Shown here in pieces: positions 11,716 through 22,763 of a stretch of DNA of 64,000 bases. A program made the position numbers and the translations under genes. This DNA comes from Paragorgia papillata (Eukaryota; Cnidaria; Anthozoa; Scleralcyonacea; Coralliidae). The notes under the pieces were generated by a model that saw only the letters and a program-made list of their open reading frames with translations, had not been told where the DNA came from and made no database searches. Position 1 is the stretch's first letter, and each line of letters begins with the position of its first letter. The DNA lies in the NCBI GenBank assembly GCA_035771165.1, contig JAWNZC010000353.1:134001-198000 (forward strand). The letters run 5' to 3'.

Positions 11716-12412
11716 CTAATTAAACACATCTCTTCTCATCTTCACGAACTTCAGTTTGGTTTTCTAAAGGGAAAGTCTACCACATCCCAGCTACTGCAAA
11801 TTTTACATGAAACTGGAGAGTCACTAGATAAGAGGCTGCAAACTGATACTATCTACTTGGATTTTGCTAAAGCCTTTGACAGGGTCGACCATCAACTACT
11901 ACTCAAAAAGTTGCGTAATTTTGGCATCTGTGGTAATTTGCTGAAATGTTTTGAGAACTACCTAGTAGATCGCAACCAGAGAGTCACCGTCCTTGGCCAA
12001 ACATCACGATCACTCCGAGTGCTATCTGGAGTGCCCCAAGGTTCAATTCTGGGTCCTCTACTGTTTCAATTCTTATATATGTGAACGATCTCCCCAAAGT
12101 AGCCAACATATCATCTGTTGCTTTATTTGCTGATGACACTAAGTGTTACGGTGCCATAAAAAAAAAACACAAAGGACGTGGAGTGCCTCCAGCGTGATTT
12201 TGACAGGGTATGCCAGTGGTGAAAGTATGGCGCATGGATCTTAACCAATCCAAATGCGGTCTCCCTAGAGTGACGAGGAACATTACACCTATCCAGTCAA
12301 GCTACCATCTGATGGACACCACAGTTGACACCACGGATGTCCAGAAAGATCTGGAGTTCTGGTTACTCCTGATTTTAAGTGGAACTCACATGTAACCGCA
12401 GCACTGGCTAAA
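11716..12412 (+). pseudogene. Reverse transcriptase, non-LTR element A, part 1
   Basis: The frame carries hallmark RT motifs in order: YLDFAKAFDRVDH (motif A Asp), GVPQGSILGPLLF (motif B), and then FADDTK (catalytic Asp-Asp) after a frameshift near 12070. Further decay follows: stops and frame changes between 12180 and 12400. The N-terminal endonuclease is absent. It is split from its C-terminal part by the element at 12413. Confidence 0.85.
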
Positions 12413-13699
12413 GCATGGCCAGAAATTCAAGACATTTACACTGAGCATGCTCGAACCTTAAAAAACAAAGATGGCCGAAACGCTATATAAACGGCTATAT
12501 AAAAACGCCATTTTTTAAAATTTGAGCCAGTTCAATCACAGTTACAAAATTTGCCTCACTATACATGAAGGGAACAAAACATTGGTAGTCAAATAAGATA
12601 AATTTCATATCCTATTCTTACCTCCAAGTGCGTCCATTTCTTTACCCGTTTTACACCGATCTAGCTCGTATTAGGTGTATATAACCAGCCCCATTTCCGT
12701 GCAAACGAACTGTTTAGTCAGGCATTTTACGACCCGTTTCATTTCTTGTCAAATTTGCCTCACTTCCCTCGTAAACGTCAGATTATCAAGTATTCCTTCT
12801 GTTATTTTCGAGGTGATCTGATCCGTTTAATACCGTCCATCTTAGAGAGGAAAGCTGTAGAAATTGACAAGTGAATTATCCACATACGATAATTTTCATG
12901 TGAGCAAAGATGCGATAAACATGCGAAAACAACATCTATCCTTTTTAAAAAGTCGGCCATATTTGATATCAAAACGAAGCACAGAATCAGGGCTTTCTAT
13001 TAGCAATGAGGGTTAGTATGGGTGAACATGCTGGTGCCTCATTTATCCCCTTGTGATGCCGTATACCCTATGCTGTGTTCGCGCCAAACGGCGCCATATT
13101 TGAATATGCAAATTTAATATGTCTGATATTCTGAAGAGACTGATTGATTTGAATAAGTTTAAGCAAAGCGTTTCTTTGTCTTCTGAACATTGTTTGAGTT
13201 ATGCAAGAAAATACTCCGTTAATAACTGTGATATTGCTCTGACTATTGGTATTCCGCACGAGCATTTTCGAAGTTGGTATAACATGAAGGCGAAGCAAAA
13301 TGGCACATTGGCTGAGTATTCGTTTGTGGAAATCCTGATTGCACTCATGTCTAAACATGGAGTAAAGCTTTACGAAAGCAAAGGAATCGACGGTATACTG
13401 AGGAGAAGTTGTGGAGATATAAGCAGTAAATGCCGTAAGCTTAATGGCCGTAGAAGAGAGGAATACCTTGCTAAAATTAAGCAGATTGGTGTCGTGTTGT
13501 ACAACACGACAGAGGAAAACGAGTTTAACTGCTTGTAATCAACAAGGTTTCTCCTTGTGCTGGCGGCCATTTCGTCTCCTTCACTATGAAGTACGAGGTA
13601 ATCAAACGCTAACCCGCTGCGAAAATGGCAGGCGCGTGCAATTTTCACACGGAAAACCGCTGTCAAGCGACAGGCGCATGTCTTGAATTTCTGGCCATG
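12413..13699. mobile_element. 1.29-kb TIR DNA element inside the RT gene
   Basis: The ends ATGGCCAGAAATTCAAGACA and its exact inverse (finishing at 13698) bound the insertion. Removing it rejoins RT coding sequence at ...LAKA / NQMMGLIRRS. A GC dinucleotide flanks both sides and may be a 2-bp target duplication, but the flank is partly self-complementary, so the exact edge is uncertain by 1-3 bases. It contains one intact 139-codon ORF. Confidence 0.75.
13119..13538 (+). CDS. 139-aa unrecognised protein inside the 1.29-kb TIR element
   Basis: ATG at 13119 to TAA at 13536-13538 with no break, unlike all surrounding coding sequence. It starts MSDILKRLIDLNKFKQSVSL and ends in a lysine/arginine-rich segment (CRKLNGRRREEYLAKIKQIG) and VVLYNTTEENEFNCL. 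The N-terminal helical half could be a helix-turn-helix-like DNA-binding fold (inference from spacing only). It is too short for a known transposase and shows no DDE triad. It may be an accessory or remnant transposon protein. Confidence 0.4.
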   Translation: MSDILKRLIDLNKFKQSVSLSSEHCLSYARKYSVNNCDIALTIGIPHEHFRSWYNMKAKQNGTLAEYSFVEILIALMSKHGVKLYESKGIDGILRRSCGDISSKCRKLNGRRREEYLAKIKQIGVVLYNTTEENEFNCL

Positions 13700-14348
13700 C
13701 CAACCAAATGATGGGTTTAATAAGAAGATCTTCACTTGATATCCATGACCAGCGGGTTCGTACTGCATTATACACAGTTTTAATTAGAAGTCATTTTGTA
13801 TACTGCTCACAAGTCTGGTCTCCGCAATCTGTATCACTAATTCTTAACATCGAAAGAGTCCAGCGCCGCGCAACCAAGTTTATTCTGTCGTTACCATTTA
13901 GATCTGACGTCTCCTATAGGGATAGACTCCTAACAACAGACCTGCTACCTCTGTCGTACTGGCACGAGTACCTGGACTTGGTATACCTTTTCAAAGCATT
14001 GCTTAATTCAAGTGACCCTTACATCTCCGTTAAATCATCCAGTCGTGTAACCAGGCGTACAAATCAAACTAATGAAATTATTTTAAATATTCCTAAAGTG
14101 AAAACTCTAACTTTTCATTTCAGAATAGCTTTTATTGTGGAGCTCCAAGAATTTTCAACTGCTTGCCATCACCTTTGCGAGGTCCCAATCTCTCTATAGG
14201 CCAATTCAAATCCGAATTGTTAAAATACTACCAACATGTAACCGAACTCGTATACGGTGTCGAAATTCCACAAACGTTTGAAACCGTCGGTGTAAAATGT
14301 CACTCGTGCCGTCCCCTATCTAGTCTTCTTGTTAAAATGTGCTGTTAG
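13700..14348 (+). pseudogene. Reverse transcriptase, non-LTR element A, C-terminal part
   Basis: This continues the RT C-terminal domain: IRRSSLDIHDQRVRTALYT, FVYCSQVWSP and IERVQRRATKFIL are the typical thumb/connection motifs of CR1/Jockey-type RTs. A frame change near 14130 moves to the frame with FNCLPSPLRGPNLSIGQFKS, the usual C-terminal signature, and a stop at 14346-14348. Confidence 0.8.
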
Positions 14349-14518
14349 TTTATGTTTTATAGTCTTAGCTTAGAAGTACCTATTTACGCCTTGATGTTGG
14401 CCATTAGATTTCATTTTATGTTATATATATAGCGACTCCGTAATGGAGCAACAACCCCGTGGGACTTCCCTGCCACTCGTGGCAAAGCTTGTAAATAAAT
14501 AAATAAATAAAATAAAAA
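14349..14518 (+). repeat. 3' UTR and (TAAA)n tail of non-LTR element A
   Basis: Ends with a short GC-richer hairpin-capable segment (CCTGCCACTCGTGGCAAAGC) and then GTAAATAAATAAATAAATAAA, the microsatellite-type tail of non-LTR elements. Confidence 0.7.
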
Positions 14519-14634
14519 TAGATGTGCGATTCACAAATGGCCGACATCGAAGCTAAGAAAAGAAGCACATCATAGTCCGAGATAACACACTACGAAATAA
14601 CGTCCGATAACAGAGAAACACGCCTAGATCGACA

Positions 14635-14784
14635 TGCCGAAATTGTGGTGGAAAGTGGCCACACGACAATGGAAACTGTCCCGCGAAAGGCAATGAGTGT
14701 AGGAACTGTGGAAAGTTAAACCACTTTGCTAAACACTGCCGCTCTTCAAAACCAGACAGGCCGGAAACGAAGAATATGGTGTGA
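14635..14784 (+). pseudogene. Gypsy gag zinc knuckles
   Basis: The frame gives CRNCGGKWPHDNGNCPAKGN followed by CRNCGKLNHFAKHC. These are two nucleocapsid-type knuckles: the first is spaced C-X2-C-X10-C, and the second is a normal C-X2-C-X4-H-X4-C. The frame ends in TGA at 14782-14784. It resumes the Gag interrupted at 11715. The region is part of a 429-bp tandem duplication, so a second copy lies at about 15081-15213. Confidence 0.85.
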
Positions 14785-15509
14785 AATCAACAAGGTTAAA
14801 CAACATATAACTAGTCAATTCGTCGACCAAGAACAAGTGTCGGTATTGCAACAGGCGCTTAACCAAAGTGAGAAGCGGATCCAAAAGCTTGAACAAGAAA
14901 ACAGTAGCCTACTTGAAGTAATAAGGCTGCTGAGTTCCCTTACAAAAATTCCACATGCTTTCACACGTGTGATCACGTGTGGAATTTTAACATGTGAAAT
15001 AGATTCACATGTGATGACATGTGATCACATGTGATCACATGTGGAAGTTTAACATGTGAAATAGATTCACATGTGATCACAAAGTGGCCACACGACAATG
15101 GAAACTGTCCCGCGAAAGGCAATGAGTGTAGGAACTGTGGAAAGTTAAACCACTTTGCTAAACACTGCTGCTCTTCAAAACCAGACAGGCCGGAAACGAA
15201 GAATATGGTGTGAAATCAACAAGATTAAACAGCTATACCTAGTCAATTCGTCGACCAAGAACAAGTATCGGTATTGCAACAGGCGCTTAACCAAAGTGAG
15301 AAGCGGATACAAAAGCTTGAACAAGAAAACAGTAGCCTACTTGAAGTAATAAGGCTGCTGAGTTCCCTTACAAAAATTCCACATGCTTTCACACGTGTGA
15401 TCACGTGTGGAATTTTAACATGTGAAATAGATTCACATGTGATCACATGTGATCACATGTGGAAGTTTAACATGTGAAATAGATTCACATGTGATCACAT
15501 GTGATCACA
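14652..15509 (+). repeat. 429-bp tandem duplication spanning three element types
   Basis: 14652-15080 and 15081-15509 are direct copies. Each contains the Gypsy knuckle, the start of CR1 ORF1 and the left terminus of the palindrome-array element, so the duplication occurred after both insertions. Few differences separate the copies (GGTTAAAC against GATTAAAC, CATATAAC against CTATACC), which suggests it is relatively recent. Confidence 0.85.
15225..15364 (+). pseudogene. ORF1 N-terminal coiled coil, CR1/L2-like element B
   Basis: The frame encodes LQQALNQSEKRIQKLEQENS, a heptad-patterned coiled coil, the usual trimerisation region of non-LTR ORF1 proteins. It stops at ...RLLSS, where the CCCTTAC element inserts, and continues at 25315 with SSAYVPSNENLPP in frame. 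A duplicate lies at about 14796-14935. Confidence 0.7.
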
Positions 15510-15575
15510 TGTGGAAGTTTAACATGTGAAATAGATTCACATGTGATCACATGTGAAATTTTAACATGTGATCAA
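15365..15575. repeat. Left palindrome array of element 1
   Basis: Repeats of CACATGTGATCACATGTG alternate with TTTAACATGTGAAATAGATT spacers. Every unit is its own reverse complement, so the strand can fold into many alternative hairpins. Confidence 0.9.
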
Positions 15576-15992
15576 TGATGCTTCCCCATTATCTGCCATA
15601 AACACAAAAAATAGCTAAAATGATGAAATTGCATGGAATTATCCACTGGACACATCACATATAAGTATTTGTTCAGTTATCTGGTTTTTCTCCCTATGCT
15701 CAAGCGCGGTAAGGAAGATCTCACATGATAGTTATTTCCTCTAACAGCCATAACATAATTTTCGGTCAGACAATTTTTACGGTCAGACAATAACGGTCAG
15801 ACAATTTTTTTCAGCAGAAAAAAAGGGACAAAATTGCAAGAATGGGTGACATAAGTAACTAAACATCAAATAATTGCATTGTCTGAATAAGGCTTGGTTG
15901 TACAGCAATTCCAATACTGCTATTCAGTAAACCAACAATATTGTATACCAGTACAGCATACAGTATAAACCACGACCAATCCTTTACGAAAA

Positions 15993-16263
15993 TTTCCTAT
16001 AGGAATTCCTATAGGAAATTCGGACTATTTTCCTATAGGAATTCCTATTGGAAATTCCTATAGGAGTTCCTATAAAAAATCCTATAGGAATTCCTATAGG
16101 AATTTCCTATAGGAATTCCTATAGGAAATTCGGACTATTTTCCAATAGGAATTCCTATAGGATATTCCTATAGGAATTCCTATAAAAAATCCTATAGGAA
16201 TTCCTATAGGAAATTCCTATAAAAAATCCTATAGGAATTCCTATAGGAATTCCTATAGGAGCT
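15993..16263. repeat. Left TATAGGAATTCCTATA array of element 2
   Basis: Dense overlapping palindromes built from CCTATAGG and GGAATTCC, interrupted only by CGGACTATTTT and TAAAAAAT spacers. Confidence 0.9.
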
Positions 16264-16269
16264 TTTTTA

Positions 16270-18139
16270 GGAAATTGTAATAGTTCCTCTATGGGCATTT
16301 GTGAAAATCATAGGATCTTTTGGTATAGCAAATTCAGCTGTTAAACAACATGGTTCAATCAAATAATTACAAATAAATGTTAATAATCATTATTTAGTTT
16401 TTATTGCAGTAATGAAACTGGGTACATGCAACTGCAAAAATACAATAGAACACTACAAATATAAATGGTTTGATTTTTTCTAAATAAATGTGATTGCCCA
16501 GGTTAATATAGTCTTGAGAAAGACTGATGTTGGTTACTTCCATCAACATCAACCTTTTCAAGACTATACACACTAACCTAAAGAATCACATTTCACAAAT
16601 ACCTATCGACAATCTAAGGTTTAAACCACTCACTTTATCTATACAGTCGTTGGCATCTAAGAGTGTACACCGCCAGTCAAAACATGTTTTATGTCAACCT
16701 CAAAGTTAAATGTTTACCTACATAATTTCTATTACAGAATCATCCGCATAGAAATTACATGAATAGAACATTTATCAAGATAAAGTTTCTATTCAAAGTT
16801 GTATAAGTTGTATTAAAATAAGGCCAAAAACCTGGGTTTCTGCCCCAACCTAGTTTTTTCCATTGAAATGCAGCCAGCAACTTTAGTTTTGTGGCTTCGC
16901 ATAACTTAATGGTTTGTCCATACAAAAATGTTTAGATTAAAAATAAGAAACCCAACCTACCCTACCTAAGTTTTTGCAACATGTAATAGGAAACCCAGGT
17001 ATTTTTTTTCGCTTAAGGATAATCTGTTTCAAACTTGAGTTAAGGTTTAGGACAAAAATATTCCCAGGATTGTTTTCTCTGTTTTGTATCACACTACACT
17101 GACTACAGACATTCTTGACAATAGGAAACACATAATGAAAGTTGCCAACTTGATTGGCACAAAATTAGTAAAATTCGTAAATAATATTCTTATATATTAT
17201 ACCAAAAATATTTACAGATAATTTACTTACCACAAATACTGTACTAACAATACAATATACCACAAATACTTTCTAACAATCCAATCAGCAATGACACAAG
17301 GGAACATCAGTGTAATCATCTTGGAGATCAACAATCCTTTTCTTTCGTTGAGAAGTTGGCTTTCGAATCATCACTCAATGTGTACCAGTCCAGTCCTGTA
17401 GAATGAGAAAATTAGTTCAACAATTTGCTAACTAATATTTAATTAAATCAAATATTTAAAGGTATACATTAACCACTTTGCAAAAAAACTCAAAATTTCA
17501 ATTTATAAGCTAAAATTTTGATTTTGTTGTGATTTTTCTTTGTTTAAATAGTCAATCCATTTAACCTATTGATGCCTACAATAGGGTGTCTGAGGAATCA
17601 TCTGCTCATAAACATAGTAAAACAATAAAGGGGACATTATTGGCTGGCTCAGGCAGGAATGGGTAATAATCATTTGACTCAATACCATTGCTACCTCCCC
17701 TTTAGAGAGTAAAATCATGTCGAGTGTAAATTAATGTCAATACATGTATTAAACATATACAAAGTATATTTAGGACTTAATCTTCCATCATATACTGTAT
17801 CACAAATGGGCTCTCAGTAATGACCTACTAACTAGCTGACTAGCTTCCCAGGGTCAAGAGTAAGATTCCCTCCCAAGGTCACATTCCTCCAAAGTACAAG
17901 ATTGCAGTTACCGAACAAACAATTTGGACAGAAAATTCTACTTTCCTAGCAGAATTCTTATAATTTTGAAGACAATTAGAATATAGAGATGTTCAGTAAG
18001 GTATAAGGAATATGCAGTATCTGTATATCACTAAAATTATACCAAATGAATATTATTAGTAATATATCAGTTTGTCTTATTAATCAAACTGTTCAACTTT
18101 CTAAAATATCCAGATGTGTGATCTGTGTTTTTAGCATGC

Positions 18140-18170
<31 letters not shown>

Positions 18171-18340
18171 GCAGAAACTTACTAGTGTACTATTGCAAAT
18201 GCTGTCCACTCTCGTCAACTATTCACTCAGAAATTTTGAGCTCATAATTTAATTGTTAAATATATATATATATATATATAAGTGAGTGAGTTATGGTTCA
18301 CGAAATGTTACAGAGTGCTCAATACCATATAGATAGAGCA
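16270..18340. other. Interior of element 2, no supported protein gene
   Basis: AT-rich. (TA)n runs lie at about 18139-18163 and 18259-18280. A minus-strand exon-like segment ending at 17395 has a good acceptor (CATTCTACAG); its longest ORF is about 28 codons (begins MIRKPTSQRKKRIVDLQ). Confidence 0.3.
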
Positions 18341-18343
18341 AAA

Positions 18344-19012
18344 TACAAAGTATAAAGTATAGTTTTACCTTAAAGTCTTCGCTACCAGACGTTTCACCCT
18401 AAACGGGATCATCAGGCGACTGAAAAATATCGGTTAGTGGGCTGCTTAAATGCGTTAGTTGGGGCGTGGGTGTGGGCGTCGAAACGTCCGGCGCATTCAT
18501 TTGGAGCGTGGGTGTGGGCGTCGAAACGTTGCGCGCATTCCTTTGATTGTTTAGGTTGTTGATCCGAAATCTATTTTTGTGCCGACACGTCGAAACTGTT
18601 TCTGATCTTTTGTTTCTGATCTTTTGTTTAGTAAGAGATGTTTGTCTGCCTTCATGATGAAAAGTTTTTCGTCCAAACATAAATTGCATCTTTTTTATCC
18701 TCCCGTGTAAGAAATTGAGTGTTTTAGTATAGACCAGGTTATGTCGAAACAGAAATAGTTTCGACGTGTCGGCACAAAAATAGATTTCGGATCAACAACC
18801 TAAACAATCAAAGGAATGCGCGCAACGTTTCGACGCCCACACCCACGCTCCAAATGAATGCGCCGGACGTTTCGACGCCCACACCCACGCCCCAAATAAC
18901 GCATTTAAGCAGCCCACTAACCGATATTTTTCAGTCGCCTGACGATCCCGTTTAGGGTGAAACCTCTGGTAGCGAATACTTTAAGGTAAAACTATACTTT
19001 ATACTTTGTATA
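18344..19012. mobile_element. ~670-bp foldback with ~260-bp arms
   Basis: The left arm (about 18344-18605) and right arm (about 18748-19012) are almost exact inverses around a ~140-bp spacer, including the outer CAAAGTATAAAGTATAGTTT. Within each arm a GTGGGTGTGGGCGTCGAAACG motif occurs twice. The open minus-strand frame 18689-18399 is a by-product. Probable MITE or foldback transposon. Confidence 0.8.
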
Positions 19013-19085
19013 TATATATATATATACTGTAGAAGATGTTGTAAAAACCTTTGGCAGAGTGCTCGATGGGAATCCAGAGCATATT

Positions 19086-19212
19086 ATAGTTAAAGTTCAG
19101 AGACTCAACAGGTTTGATTAGACATTTTATTACTATTTAGTTTTGTGCCACAAATATTGTGTGGTACTCTTCGGATAAAATGGTTAGTCAAACCTGTCGA
19201 GTCTTTGAACTT

Positions 19213-19278
<66 letters not shown>
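19086..19278. repeat. Stem-loop plus long (TA)n microsatellite
   Basis: ATAGTTAAAGTTCAGAGACT (19086) pairs with the inverse near 19201-19221. The right arm runs directly into about 30 TA units (19219-19278), a cruciform-prone run. Confidence 0.8.
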
Positions 19279-19283
<5 letters not shown>

Positions 19284-19517
19284 CATACAGTTAGACCAAT
19301 ATATGACCTGTAATTAGTACTTTGAGATATCAACATAGGAATAGATCATTATGTCATTACTCAATAAATATACTACTAGTACATGAATTAAGGTTATTTA
19401 AGGATTTTACTTACCAATATAAACAGCAAGTTGAATTAAATGGTTGAACACAACTGAACAAGGTAACTCTACCCTATGCACTAGAAAACAAGAACAAATA
19501 ATATATGAAATGAATAA

Positions 19518-19587
19518 GCAAACAAACAAACAAACAAACAAACAAACAAACAAACAAACAAACACACACACACACACACACACACAA
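19518..19587. repeat. (CAAA)n-(CA)n microsatellite
   Basis: About ten AAAC units followed by about twelve CA units. Confidence 0.9.
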
Positions 19588-20000
19588 AACATACTGTTAG
19601 TCTGTTAACAACAATTTAATATTTCATAATGATGATGAATTCTGCCTGTGATTCAGTGAAAATACGCTAATCACAAATAACTTTTACCTCAAAATCTGAA
19701 TGCTTTAGTTTTACATAAGATAATCCTTATCATGAAAGCAACGGTGGCTAAAGAATGGCAAAAAAGGTAGAATGATTTTTGAGAGTTTGTTAAGAACCAC
19801 AATTGACTAAATTGAGAAGAGATTCCAACCGCCATGTTCACGAGTCAAAACTAGATGACATTGACTTCAACTACACTAACTTCAGTATAAAATGGTTTGT
19901 ATTGGACAATCAAACAGGAAATTTGACGAGAGCCAAACAAAATTTCACATTACAATGAGGAGGACAATAGAAAACAAACGATAAATACTCAATCTCTTAC

Positions 20001-20340
20001 CTTGCTCGTAGCCTCGTGCGAGAGAAGCTTCTAGGACTTTCTTGGTTCAACTGGATTTTCATGGCTTTTAGTTAAATCTTTCCGTAAGTAGTTACTTCGG
20101 TGAGGACTGTCTGCCTGATCTCTTCGCAAACAAAAAGTCTTTTATTACCAAAAGTTTCCATAGCTTGAATCTCAAAAGCCAAAACACCATCACAAATTAA
20201 TTTCAAACGTGGCGCGCTGAGATGAGAATCGAAAATGAAATGACGCTATCCCAAGTATCAATGCGCGCTCGCTATCTGCGCGGTTTCGTGGCTGCATGCG
20301 CCTGGGTACGACACTGGCTAGACGGAGCCTCTGCACCAGA
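20001..20340 (-). ncRNA. Candidate first exon of a spliced transcript (element 2)
   Basis: A locally GC/CpG-richer block reads, on the minus strand, to a strong donor (GCAAG|GTAAGAG, GT at 20000-19999). The only ATG frame (METFGNKRLFVCEEIRQ...) stops after about 30 codons. The acceptor at 17396 would supply a second exon. This resembles a promoter with a mostly untranslated first exon. No protein product is supported. Confidence 0.25.
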
Positions 20341-20644
20341 TTGCTGCACTGGCGACTGCGCTGTTTAGCCAGAAGTTTTATTACCTGTACATGTAGCCTT
20401 TCTTTCTGAATTCTGATATGCTATTCTGTTTCAAAATTACACTCGCATATTAATTCGGAATTATGGCAATGGTCTGATACTGCGGAATGCGGTTGAAAAA
20501 CCGAGCTAATGGCAATTTTTATTCTTGATATGGAATTTCAGGTGTGTCTCAACTGCTTTTTGTATGGAAATAACATTATTTTAGACCAACGACCAAAATG
20601 TTTGCTAATAATATTTATTTTGTAATTTGGTCAACACAAATTTT

Positions 20645-20950
20645 AATTCCTATAGGAAGCGTATTTTCCTATAGGAATTCCTATTCAAATTCCTATAGGA
20701 AAATTTATTTCTATAAGATCCTATAGGAATTCCTATAGGAAGCATATTTTCCTATAGGAATTCCTATCAAATTCCTATAGGAAAATTTATTCCTATAGCA
20801 TCCTATAGGAATTCCTATTCAAATTCCTATAGGAAAATTTATTCCTATAGCATCCTATAGGAATTCCTATAGGAAGCATATTTTCCTATAGGAATTCCTA
20901 TTCAAATTCCTATAGGAAAATTTGTTTCTATAGGATCCTATAGGATTTTT
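20645..20950. repeat. Right TATAGGAATTCC array of element 2
   Basis: The same palindrome vocabulary as the left array, with ~85-bp higher-order units (AAGCATATTTTCCTATAGGA recurring). Confidence 0.9.
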
Positions 20951-20969
20951 TCGTAAGGGATCATATTTT

Positions 20970-21790
20970 TCCAGCAGATTAAAGACACCGTTTAATGAGT
21001 CCCTACAGGAATGGGTATACTTAACTAACTAAACATCAAATAATTGCATTGTCTAAATGAAGCTGGGTCATACAAGAATTTCAATACTGATATCCAGTAC
21101 ACCAACAATATCGTATACCAGTACAGCACCAGTACCAACCATATTTTTTCAGCAAAGGACCAGTTAAGGCCAACCTCTGCAGGAATGGGTAACATAACTA
21201 ACGAAATTAAAATATCAAATAATTACATTGCCTGAATAAAGCTGGGTTGTACAGCAATTTCAATACTGATCGATATTCAGTAAACCAACAATATTGTATA
21301 GTACAGCATATAAACCACTACCAATCATATTTTTCCAGCAGATTAAAGAGACCGTTTAAGGACAGTCCCTGCAGGAATGGGTAACTTAACTAACTAAACA
21401 TCAAATAATTGTATTGTCTAAATGAAGCTGGGTCGTACAAGAATTTCAATACTGATATTAAAATTTCAATACTGATATTCAGTACACCAACAATATTGTA
21501 TACCAGTACAGCACCAGTACCAACCATATTTTTTCAGCAAAGGACCGGTTAAGGCCAGCCTCTGCAGGAATGGGTAACATAACTAGCTAAATTAAAATAT
21601 CAAATAATTGCATTGCCTGAATAAAGCTGGGTTGTACAGGAATTTCAATACTGATCGATATTCAGTACACCAACAATATTGTATATCACCAGTACAGCAT
21701 CTAAACAACTACCAACAATATTTTTTCAGCAGATTAAAGAAACCGGTTAACTAAACATCAAATAATTGCATTTTCTGAATAAAGCTGGTT
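20970..21790 (+). repeat. ~180-bp tandem repeat, about 4.5 copies, inside element 1
   Basis: The motif GGAATGGGTA recurs at about 21008, 21186, 21376 and 21568, each followed by AAATCAAATAATT-type and CCAACAATATTGTATA blocks. Another unit at about 15840-15980 sits on the far side of element 2, so the array was split by that insertion. Confidence 0.85.
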
Positions 21791-22479
21791 GTACTACCAC
21801 AATCTACCATAATACTGTGCCAATTAAAGCTCATGGATTTAAAACAATTTTGATTCCAAGCCATCCAAGGTCTAAACACAATCTATTGCAAAACAGGCTC
21901 CATTTAAAACACCAAAAATAGAAATCAATAAAATGACTGCATTACCTTGATAGAAAGATCTTGATTTGAAATATCAAAGTCTTTGAAATATTTTTGTTGA
22001 ATATTTTATCTTTATTTTTTACTTCTCTTTTATTATGTTGCACCAACATTCAATTTAATATGATCTACCAACAAAGGTTACGTTTGTCTTGTATAGGATC
22101 CATACTTTCAGAGCAGTCAAACATCTGTCCCCCTGGACAAAATCTTTGAAAAAGGCTAGGGATTTCATGATCATGTGTTTGTTTCCATCTCGTCTGATCA
22201 ATCGCTTGATGGAATGTTGATGGTTTATTTGTGAGCCTGCGGTTCATAACATGAGCATAACTTCCGTTTTGCATGACACCGGATAGTGAGAATTCACGAG
22301 TAATCGAACAAGCATTTATATTATTTGCTTCATCTACTCAAATGTACTCAAGATTTTCTTGTTTTAAATATCTCAACATTAAAAATTAAGTTTGTTTTGC
22401 TTATTTTCGCAACGCAGCATTCCCAATAAAATAATTTTTACGTTGTTTTTTTTACAAAGCATGACAATAGTTTCTCCCA

Positions 22480-22763
22480 CGTGACTGGGTCCGCGGCAGC
22501 TTTGAGTCCAAGCAATTAGCGTCATTTAGCGAAGGCATTATCCTCATGTCTGATGTGTCATTCAGTTCATTGCTTTATACGTTTACTAGGAGTTTATATC
22601 GTACTCGTTTATTGGGTGGCGACTATTAAACCAGATAAGCGTCTTGACGCCCAGAGGAGTTTGTTCCTGACAATTCGCTATCAATGTTGTTCTGAAATCC
22701 AGAAGTTAAACGACCCAAAGTAAGAATGGAAGGCTTATTTAAATCGTGTCAAGTATGCCAACG
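22480..22763 (+). ncRNA. Candidate first exon (element 1)
   Basis: A CpG-richer block ends in ATGGAAGGC...CCAACG|GTAAGC (donor at 22764). The peptide MEGLFKSCQVCQR would stop at once if joined to the acceptor at 24132 (TTTTCTATTTAG). It parallels the exon-plus-donor arrangement of element 2. No function can be assigned. Confidence 0.25.

Larger units (their letters stand above)
11716..14518 (+). mobile_element. 5'-truncated CR1/Jockey-like non-LTR retroposon (element A)
   Basis: It begins inside the RT domain (LIKHISSHLHELQFGFLKGK), as expected from incomplete reverse transcription, and ends in a (TAAA)n tail. It interrupts Gypsy gag and is itself interrupted by a TIR element at 12413-13699. 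Confidence 0.8.
15981..20959. mobile_element. Palindrome-array DNA element 2 (5.0 kb), nested in element 1
   Basis: Ends CCTTTACGAAAA at 15981 and the inverse TTTTTTCGTAAGGG at 20959, flanked by AT on both sides. The host sequence is a unit of the ~180-bp repeat: deleting the element rejoins ...CCAAT to CATATTTTTCCAGCAG, exactly as the uninterrupted copy near 21325 reads. Same terminus type and 2-bp duplication as element 1, but with a different palindrome (CCTATAGGAATTCC) in the arrays. No transposase seen. Confidence 0.85.

Noticed and set aside
18399..18689. 96-codon minus ORF with TPTPTP-rich sequence
   Set aside because: It lies in one arm and the spacer of a long inverted repeat, and the period comes from the repeated GTGGGTGTGGGCG motif.
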